Source: JAYPWI01 sp964629575
GTDB lineage: Bacteria; Actinomycetota; Acidimicrobiia; Acidimicrobiales; Poriferisodalaceae
Direction of reading: 5' to 3'
Length of the DNA: 64,000 bases
NCBI GenBank assembly: GCA_964629575.1
Contig: CAZVUM010000020.1
Coordinates: forward strand, 4,995-68,994
How positions within the stretch are numbered: the first letter of the stretch is position 1; every line of letters begins with the position of its first letter. The notes below the pieces were generated by a model. That model did not search any database, was not told the DNA's origin, and saw only the letters and a program-made list of their open reading frames with translations. Below, piece by piece: positions 58,004 through 64,000 of the stretch. Made by a program: the position numbers and the translations under genes.

Positions 58004-59134
58004 TCAAGCGCTCGCAACGGACACGGGTCGGCGGCGAGCGTGGCGGTTCACGAGAGCGGCCACATCGTGCGCCGCCCTCGGCCGTCCAACGGTACGGGCT
58101 GCTGCGGCACCCGCGGTGGCACCTCCCTCGATGCCGCGGGTGATTTCGGAGACGAGCCGAGCAGCGTCGAACTCGTCGTCCCTCACGACGCGCGCCGCTC
58201 CCACTGACGCAAGAGCAGCGGCGTTGTGGGTCTGGTGATCGTGGGTGGCGATCGGGAGGGGAACCAGGACTGCGCCCACGCCGATCACTGCGAGCTCGGC
58301 GACCGTCGACCCGCCGGCGCGGGACACGACGAGATCAGCAGACGCGAGGGCGGTGGCCAGATCCGAGTCGTACTCGACGGGCTGGTAGAGCTCTCGCGAC
58401 CATCGACCGGACGGTGTGGTGGACCAGTCCCGCCGGCCCACCACGTGGTACACGAACACATCGTCGCGTTCGGCCAGCTGGTCGAGCCCTCCCCAGACCG
58501 CGCCGTTGATGCGAGCCGACCCCAGGGATCCCCCGAAGACCACGACGGCGAACCGGCCGCTCGGCCACGGACGCGATGCTCCCTGTGCTGCAGCCGCGAC
58601 GATCTCCCGACGGATGGGGTTGCCCGTGACGACAGGGCGAGGGAGGTCGACGCCGTCGAATGGGACAGCGGAGGCCTTGGCCCGTCTGGCGACGAGGCGG
58701 TTGGTGGACGAGGGAACGGCGTTCTGCTCGGACACGACCACCGGGACCCGCCACACCAGGGCGCCGAGGCTCGCAGCGAGAGCCGCGTAGCCACCCAGGC
58801 TCACCACGACAGCCGGCCGGCGAGCCAGCACCAGAGCCACTCCGCGGGCGATCCCCCACCCGAGGGCGATCGTGGCCAACACGTTGGCGACGCTGAAGCG
58901 GCGCTCGTTGAGGCCCCGTCCCGGCAGAGCGGTGAGGCCGAATCCTGCGGCGGGCACCATCTCGGTCTCGATCCCGCGCCGTGATCCGACGAAGTGCACC
59001 GATTCGCGCGGCCAACCGGACTCGACCAGAGCCTCAGCGATCGCCAATCCCGGAACGACGTGTCCCGCTGTGCCGCCCCCGGCGATCATCACCCCGTGCC
59101 GGGCGGGGCGCCTGAGCGCGGGGCGGGGGTTCAC
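58004..59134 (-). CDS. murG: Lipid II synthase MurG
   Basis: A 376-residue GT-B glycosyltransferase: GGGTAGHVVPGLAIAEAL at the N-terminus, SLGGYAALAASLGA, SEQNAVPSSTNRL, FGGSLGSARIN and SRAGGSTVAELAV with the UDP-GlcNAc pocket. It transfers GlcNAc to lipid I on the inner membrane face. GTG 59134 overlaps the ftsW stop (GTGA). Confidence 0.95.
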   Translation of the reverse strand: MNPRPALRRPARHGVMIAGGGTAGHVVPGLAIAEALVESGWPRESVHFVGSRRGIETEMVPAAGFGLTALPGRGLNERRFSVANVLATIALGWGIARGVALVLARRPAVVVSLGGYAALAASLGALVWRVPVVVSEQNAVPSSTNRLVARRAKASAVPFDGVDLPRPVVTGNPIRREIVAAAAQGASRPWPSGRFAVVVFGGSLGSARINGAVWGGLDQLAERDDVFVYHVVGRRDWSTTPSGRWSRELYQPVEYDSDLATALASADLVVSRAGGSTVAELAVIGVGAVLVPLPIATHDHQTHNAAALASVGAARVVRDDEFDAARLVSEITRGIEGGATAGAAAARTVGRPRAAHDVAALVNRHARRRPVSVASA

Positions 59135-60309
59135 GTCGACTGCCGCGCGATGTTGAGAAGAATCCCGGCGGCAGCAGCGTTCGCCAGAAGCGACGACCCA
59201 CCGTACGAGACGAACGGGAGGGTCACGCCGGTGATGGGGAGGAGGCCGACGACCCCGCCCACGTTCACGAACACCTGGACCATCAGCCACACCGAGATGC
59301 CGGCAGCGAGCAACGAGCCGAAGAGATCGGGTGCCATCTGGCTGGTGCGGAACCCGAGCAAGCCGATCCCGGTGAGGAGCCCGAGGGTTGCCAGCGCTCC
59401 GACCAGGCCGAGCTCCTCCCCCGCGATCGCGAAGATGAAGTCCGTGTGGGCGTTGGGAAGCCAGCCCCACTTGGCCTGACCCTCGCCGAGACCCACGCCG
59501 CTCACCCCGCCGTTGGCGAGGCCCACCAGGCTCTGGAACGTCTGGTACCCCGTGTCGAGCCGTTCGCCGATCGGGTCGAGGAAGCCGGTGATGCGGGCCC
59601 TTCGGTAGCTCGCCGCGTAACCCAGCGCGCCACCGAGCACCGCGGCGCCGCCCAGCACCTTGGACACGTCCCTCTTGGGGACTCCGGCCGCGAACAGCAT
59701 TCCGATCGCGATGGCGAACAGGATCAGCGTCGTCCCGAGGTCCGGTTGAGCCATGACGAGCGCGCACACCAGGCCGAGCCCGAGGATCGTCGGGCGCAGG
59801 ATCCGCCGGCTCTTGCTGAGCTGATGCCTGCGCTTCTCGAGAAAGACAGCGAGGCAGACCACGAGAGCCAGCTTGGCGAGTTCCGACGGCTGGATGGTGA
59901 AGGGGCCCGCGTCGATCCAACGACGTGACCCGTTCACCGTGCGGCCCTGCATCAACACGGTGACGAGGCCGGCGAAGCTGGTGACCGCGAGCGGCACCGC
60001 GAAGCGGCGCATCTTCCGATAGTCGATGCGCACCGTCACGAGCACGACGACGATCGCGAGCCCGACGTAGAGAAGGTGCCGGTTGAAATAGAAGAAGGAC
60101 CCCCCTGCGTCGGCGATGCCGGCGACGCTGCTCGCGGACAGAACCAGCACCACGCCGGTGAGGAGCAGGAGCAGCACAGCGGAGAGCATCGCCACGTACC
60201 GCAGTGGGGCGGCCGCGCGGGCGGGACGCCGTGACGTTTCAGCCGGTCGACGCGCGGCCGAGGGTCGGGTCCGTCGTTTCGACGACGGGCGCGGCGTTGT
60301 GGTGGTCAT
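59131..60309 (-). CDS. ftsW: SEDS peptidoglycan polymerase FtsW
   Basis: A 392-residue ten-helix protein with a long Arg/Thr-rich cytosolic N-terminus. LDTGYQTFQSLVGLANGG, GLGEGQAKWGWLPNAHTDFIFA and LLPITGVTLPFVSYGGSS are SEDS signatures. It polymerises lipid II with FtsI at the septum. ATG 60309 overlaps the murD stop. Confidence 0.95.
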   Translation of the reverse strand: MTTTTPRPSSKRRTRPSAARRPAETSRRPARAAAPLRYVAMLSAVLLLLLTGVVLVLSASSVAGIADAGGSFFYFNRHLLYVGLAIVVVLVTVRIDYRKMRRFAVPLAVTSFAGLVTVLMQGRTVNGSRRWIDAGPFTIQPSELAKLALVVCLAVFLEKRRHQLSKSRRILRPTILGLGLVCALVMAQPDLGTTLILFAIAIGMLFAAGVPKRDVSKVLGGAAVLGGALGYAASYRRARITGFLDPIGERLDTGYQTFQSLVGLANGGVSGVGLGEGQAKWGWLPNAHTDFIFAIAGEELGLVGALATLGLLTGIGLLGFRTSQMAPDLFGSLLAAGISVWLMVQVFVNVGGVVGLLPITGVTLPFVSYGGSSLLANAAAAGILLNIARQST

Positions 60310-61655
60310 GGGGCGGCGATCTCCTCGCGGTGAGCACGTTCGAGCACGATGCGGCGGAAGTCCTCGCCGCGCTCCTCGTAGTTGCGGTACCAGTCGAACG
60401 ATGCGCAGGACGGCGACAGCACGACGTCTGCGGCGCCGGTGTCGTGGGCGAGCGATTCGGCGAGGTCGACCGCCTCGCTCATGGACACTGCCCGACACTG
60501 AGCGATCGACGATCCGAAGACATCCGCCAACTCGTCGGCGGCCTCGCCGATGAGCACGACACCGGCAATCGCGTCCGAGAGGGTGCCGAGCTCGCTGAGG
60601 TCGAGGTCCTTGTTCCGACCGCCGGCGATCAAGACGGGCCGGTCGAAGCCTGCCATCGCCGCCAACGTCGCATGCGGCGCAGTGGCCTTGCTGTCGTTGT
60701 GGAAGGTCACGCCGTTGATCGACGCGATCGTCTGGAGCCGGTGCGGAAGCCCGCCGAACTCGCGCAGCTCATCGGCGATCGCCTCGCGGTTCGCGCCGAG
60801 CGCGAGCGCAAGTGCCGTGGCCGCTGATGCGTTCGCGAGATCGTGTGGTCGACCACGTTTGATCTCGGCCAACGGCACGATCGATACGCCATGTGCGACG
60901 AGCTGCTCACCGTGCGGCCCTACATCGGCCGATGGGCCAAAGGTCACGACGCGGGCCCGTGGCGCTTGGACACGTTCGCGGACCTGCGAGTCCTCGACCG
61001 GAAGCACGGCGATGTCCTCAGCCTGCTGATGCTCGAAGATCCGAGCCTTGGCCGCCGCGTAGCTGTCGAGATCACCGTGCCAATCGAGGTGGTCCGCAGC
61101 GAAGTTGAGCCACGCCGCGGCCCGCGGCCGGAACGAGCGGGTGCGTTCGAGCCGGAACGACGACGCTTCGACCACGAACGCGTCGGCTCGCGCACCGGAG
61201 TCGTCGATCGCCTCGACGAGCGGGGTGTCCGTGTTGCCCGCTGCGACAGCTTGGACGCCCGAACGCCGCAACATCGTCGTGGTGAGTGTGGTCACGGTGG
61301 TCTTGCCATTCGTCCCGGTGACCGCCGCGACGGGACGCGCATCCCACCCTGCGGCCAGGTCGAGCTCGCTGACGACCGGTCGTCCGTGCCTGTCCGCCAG
61401 GCGGTAGCACGAGTGATGACGTGGCACGCCGGGGCTCGGAACGACGGCCGTGGACCTCGCGAGGAGTCCGTCGAGAACGGCGTCGTCGGAGGAATCGAAC
61501 ACCTCAGAGGACGCCAGCCCTGCGAGAGAGACACCGTCTGGTCGATCATCGGCGAGATCGACGTGATGACCACGACGACCGAGTGCCGCGGCGACGGCGC
61601 GGCCGGTGACCCCTACTCCCACGACGAGAGTGCGACTCAGGTCCACCTCGCTCAC
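60306..61655 (-). CDS. murD: UDP-N-acetylmuramoyl-L-alanine-D-glutamate ligase
   Basis: A 449-residue Mur ligase with the P-loop TGTNGKTTVTTL, WLNFAADHLDWHG and the FHNDSKATAPHATLAA motif specific to MurD; SPSCASFDWYRNYEERG ends it. It adds D-Glu. GTG 61655 overlaps the mraY stop (GTGA). Confidence 0.95.
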   Translation of the reverse strand: MSEVDLSRTLVVGVGVTGRAVAAALGRRGHHVDLADDRPDGVSLAGLASSEVFDSSDDAVLDGLLARSTAVVPSPGVPRHHSCYRLADRHGRPVVSELDLAAGWDARPVAAVTGTNGKTTVTTLTTTMLRRSGVQAVAAGNTDTPLVEAIDDSGARADAFVVEASSFRLERTRSFRPRAAAWLNFAADHLDWHGDLDSYAAAKARIFEHQQAEDIAVLPVEDSQVRERVQAPRARVVTFGPSADVGPHGEQLVAHGVSIVPLAEIKRGRPHDLANASAATALALALGANREAIADELREFGGLPHRLQTIASINGVTFHNDSKATAPHATLAAMAGFDRPVLIAGGRNKDLDLSELGTLSDAIAGVVLIGEAADELADVFGSSIAQCRAVSMSEAVDLAESLAHDTGAADVVLSPSCASFDWYRNYEERGEDFRRIVLERAHREEIAAP

Positions 61656-62704
61656 AACGAACCCCCGGGGATCTCGACGAATCCCAGGCGCACGAAATCG
61701 GCGTAGTAGACGCCGAGTGCGAAGGCGACGCACAGCGAGTTGACGATCCACAACCGGATGAGCACCGTCGTCTCGGGCCAGCCCCCGAGCTCGAAATGGT
61801 GGTGGATCGGCGCCATGCGGAAGATGCGCTTGCCCGTGCCGCGGAACGAGCCCACCTGCAGGATCACCGACATCGTCTCGATCACATAGAGACCGCCGAC
61901 GATCGGCAGCAAGAGATGGGTCTCGAGCAAGAGCGCGAGACCGGCCATGGCGGTTCCGATGGCCAGCGATCCGGTGTCGCCCATGAAGATGCGCGCCGGC
62001 GGAGCGTTCCACCACAGGAATCCGATGCACGCCCCTGCCATCGCCGCAGCGACGATCGCGAGATCGAGAGCGTGCGTGACGCCGTAGATGGTCGGGTGCC
62101 GGAACGACCAGTACCCGATGATGATGAACGCCGCGAAGCCGATGGCCGCCGAGCCGCCGGCCAGGCCGTCGAGCCCGTCTGTGAGGTTGACCGCGTTGGA
62201 GAATCCGAGGACGAGCAGAACCGCCCAGGCGACCCAGAGGAGTTTGGGGATCGACAGGTCCGGAAAGCCCGCGCGAGTGAAGGTGATCGCCGACTCGGTT
62301 CCGGACCACCACACAGACAGAACGGCGAAGCCAACGGCCACGGCCAACAGACCGATGATCTTGGCCCGCTTGTTGAGCCCGAGGTTGCGTTCGCGGCTGA
62401 CCTTGATCCAGTCGTCGAGAAGCCCGACGAGCCCCGCGCCCACGATCGCCAGCATGAGCGTGATGCCGCTTCGGGTGAAGATCGTCTCGGCCCTGAGGTG
62501 GCTGACGATGTAGCCGGCAAGCGCACCGACGACGATGGCGACGCCACCCATCGTCGGGGTCCCGGCCTTGGTCATGTGGCCCCGAGGGCCGTCGAGACGG
62601 ATCGGTTGTCCGACACCGTGCGACTGGAGCCATGGCACGAGGTACCTGGTCCCCACCAGGGAGACACCCATCGCGACCGCTGTCGCGACCAGGAGTGCGA
62701 TCAC
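61652..62704 (-). CDS. mraY: Phospho-MurNAc-pentapeptide translocase
   Basis: A 350-residue membrane enzyme with about ten helices. GPRGHMTKAGTPTMGG, LLDDWIKV (catalytic Asp pair), SNAVNLTDGLDGLAGG, FMGDTGSLAIG and MAPIHHHFELGGW are canonical. It makes lipid I. GTG 62704 overlaps the murE stop directly, which leaves no room for murF between them. Confidence 0.96.
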   Translation of the reverse strand: MIALLVATAVAMGVSLVGTRYLVPWLQSHGVGQPIRLDGPRGHMTKAGTPTMGGVAIVVGALAGYIVSHLRAETIFTRSGITLMLAIVGAGLVGLLDDWIKVSRERNLGLNKRAKIIGLLAVAVGFAVLSVWWSGTESAITFTRAGFPDLSIPKLLWVAWAVLLVLGFSNAVNLTDGLDGLAGGSAAIGFAAFIIIGYWSFRHPTIYGVTHALDLAIVAAAMAGACIGFLWWNAPPARIFMGDTGSLAIGTAMAGLALLLETHLLLPIVGGLYVIETMSVILQVGSFRGTGKRIFRMAPIHHHFELGGWPETTVLIRLWIVNSLCVAFALGVYYADFVRLGFVEIPGGSL

Positions 62705-64000
62705 CGAACACCTCCTGGGTCGTCGATGCGCTGCGCGAGATGGCGACGAGCGACCTCGACGTCGTCGAACTGGCGAACGTCGTGTCCGATCGTCTGGTGC
62801 GTCTCGTGGCCCTTCCCGGCGATGACCACCACGTCGCCGGCCCGAGCACCGAGGATGGCCGCGCCGATGGCCGCATCTCGATCGACGTGGATGTGCGGGT
62901 GCGACATGGCGGCCACGATCTCTTCGATGATCGCGTCGGGGTCTTCGGTCCTCGGGTTGTCCGAGGTCACGACGCAGTGATCGGCGAGCTCGTCGGCCAC
63001 CGATCCCATCAGGGGCCTCTTGGCCCTGTCGCGATCTCCCCCGGCGCCGAACACGACCCACAGATCCCCAGAGGCGAACTCACGCGCGGCCTCGAGCGCT
63101 GCGCGCAGAGCATCGGGCTTGTGGCTGTAGTCCACGACGACGGTGATGTCGCTGCCCCGTGCGGGCACCGCTTCCATCCGGCCTCGCACGGGTTGAACCC
63201 CTGAGAAGCCCGTAGCGACGGTCGTCTCGTCGATCCCGAGAGCGGTCGCAGCACATCCCGCTGCGCTCAGGTTGAGGAGGTTGAATCGCCCGATGAGCGC
63301 GGTCGCCGTCGCGTGGCCTCGCCACGCGAACTCGGATCCGCTGGGACCGAGCCGAACGTCGGAGACGTCGTCTGGGCCGAAGGCGAACACCTTCGTCCCC
63401 GCGGCGATGCCCGATGAGAGGAGCCGCTGGCCGTAGGTATCGGAGGCGTTGACGACTGCGGCCGCTGATCGCCCGTCGAACAACCGGGCCTTGGCCGCGT
63501 AGTACTCGTCCATGGTGTGGTGGAAGTCGAGGTGCTCGGGCGACAGGTTGGTGAAGACCCCGACGTCGAACCGGACGCCGTCTACCCGCCCGAGCTCCAG
63601 AGCGTGTGAGGACACCTCCATCGCCACGGCGTCGTCTCCAGCGGCCAGCCGCCGGCTCAGCCACCGCTGGACGTCTGTTGCCTCTGGTGTTGTTCGAGCA
63701 CCGCTCAGCGTCCCGAGAACCGAACATGTGCGGTGCGCCCCGGCCAGAATGTCGCGCAGGGCGTGCGTCACCGTGGTCTTGCCGGCTGTCCCGGTGACAC
63801 CCACGACCGTGAGCCGCGCCGAAGGGTCTCCGTGGACGACAGCGGCGGCAGCTCCGAGGGTCGCTCGAACATCACCGACGACGATCTGCGGCACGTCGAC
63901 CTCGAGGGGTGTGTCCACAACGAGCCACGCAGCACCTGCGGCGATCGCGTCCTGCGCAAAGAGGTGCCCGTCGGTCGTCGCCCCGCGGACGCAGGCGAAA
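62701..64000 (-). CDS. murE: UDP-MurNAc-tripeptide synthetase MurE, partial
   Basis: About 432 C-terminal residues; the N-terminus lies beyond the window end. P-loop GVTGTAGKTTVTH (Ala where many have Asn or Asp), MEVSSHALELGRV, FTNLSPEHLDFH and the DNPRTEDP motif that selects meso-diaminopimelate. It adds m-DAP to UDP-MurNAc-L-Ala-D-Glu, so the wall is expected to be m-DAP type. The last codons overlap mraY. Confidence 0.95.
   Translation of the reverse strand, partial: FACVRGATTDGHLFAQDAIAAGAAWLVVDTPLEVDVPQIVVGDVRATLGAAAAVVHGDPSARLTVVGVTGTAGKTTVTHALRDILAGAHRTCSVLGTLSGARTTPEATDVQRWLSRRLAAGDDAVAMEVSSHALELGRVDGVRFDVGVFTNLSPEHLDFHHTMDEYYAAKARLFDGRSAAAVVNASDTYGQRLLSSGIAAGTKVFAFGPDDVSDVRLGPSGSEFAWRGHATATALIGRFNLLNLSAAGCAATALGIDETTVATGFSGVQPVRGRMEAVPARGSDITVVVDYSHKPDALRAALEAAREFASGDLWVVFGAGGDRDRAKRPLMGSVADELADHCVVTSDNPRTEDPDAIIEEIVAAMSHPHIHVDRDAAIGAAILGARAGDVVVIAGKGHETHQTIGHDVRQFDDVEVARRHLAQRIDDPGGVR

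Noticed and set aside
1..64000. tRNA, rRNA, insertion sequences, integrases, prophage genes.
   Set aside because: Looked for by eye and by protein motif; none seen. Small RNAs without strong structure would be missed.

Overview
The window is a chromosomal segment of a high-GC actinobacterium. Several independent marks point that way: a fused-cell-wall dcw cluster with sepF, yggT and a DivIVA homologue but no ftsA; a bacterial proteasome activator (Bpa/PafE); a mycothiol-synthase-like acetyltransferase; an F420-type luciferase-like oxidoreductase; menaquinone genes; a type-2 isoleucyl-tRNA synthetase; and a MurE with the DNPR motif of meso-diaminopimelate enzymes. The style of the proteins resembles Acidimicrobiia (Ilumatobacter-like organisms), which is an inference from memory and not a database result. 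No phage, integrase, IS element, CRISPR array, rRNA or tRNA gene was found. Gene density is very high, many genes overlap by 4 nt (ATGA or GTGA), and no gene-free stretch exceeds 300 bases.

Layout. 1-4.0 kb: type II fatty-acid synthesis (fabH end, fabG, acpP, fabF on +; fabZ on -) with an azlCD exporter pair behind fabZ. 4.0-6.9 kb: peroxiredoxin, lipoprotein cytochrome c, a Cys/His-rich conserved protein, an M20 amidohydrolase and a membrane protein. 6.9-15.4 kb: tryptophan genes trpEG(fused)-ygfZ and trpC-trpF-trpB-trpA, split by a DnaJ-domain membrane protein, a monooxygenase-fold protein and a tetR gene; an orphan GroES-like gene sits upstream of trpEG. 15.4-18.5 kb: hydrolase, Wzz-like membrane protein, acyl-CoA synthetase. 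18.6-23.7 kb: histidine operon hisD-C-B-H-A-F, closed by a strong hairpin. 23.7-30 kb: mixed housekeeping (citrate-lyase-like, nth, mshD-like, VIT1-like, rlmN, an MmyB-type regulator). 30-35 kb: menG, menA, a MaoC protein, SDR and LLM oxidoreductases. 35-42.5 kb: YyaL, an AbiEi/DUF559 protein surrounded by three copies of a palindromic repeat, a thiolase/DUF35 pair, nitroreductase, bpa. 42.5-49.8 kb: phosphodiesterase, rrf2, operon dksA-like/lspA/rluD, ileS. 49.8-64 kb: division and wall cluster on the - strand, transcribed murE-mraY-murD-ftsW-murG-murC-murB-ftsQ, then ftsZ-pgeF-yggS-sepF-yggT-divIVA; murF is not in the cluster.

Two patterns run through the whole window. First, at least 17 genes that start a transcription unit carry a TANNNT hexamer only 6-8 nt before the start codon with no Shine-Dalgarno sequence, which is the arrangement expected for leaderless transcripts; genes inside operons instead start by 4-nt overlap, and a minority (acpP, ftsZ, sepF, the ABM protein, dksA-like) have a clear Shine-Dalgarno. 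Second, several intergenic spaces hold palindromic elements (34.7 kb, 37.8 kb, 38.8 kb, 54.8 kb), the most notable being a repeated double-palindrome element that supplies the stop codons of two convergent genes.

The window is mostly core metabolism and cell biology. The most unusual items are the palindromic repeat family around the DUF559 gene, the divergent leaderless promoters that share one GGTACC, the triplicated 20-bp tail of nth, the DksA-like protein with a lost zinc site and a histone-H1-like tail, the fused anthranilate synthase, and the conserved-looking protein of unknown function at 34.8-35.8 kb.
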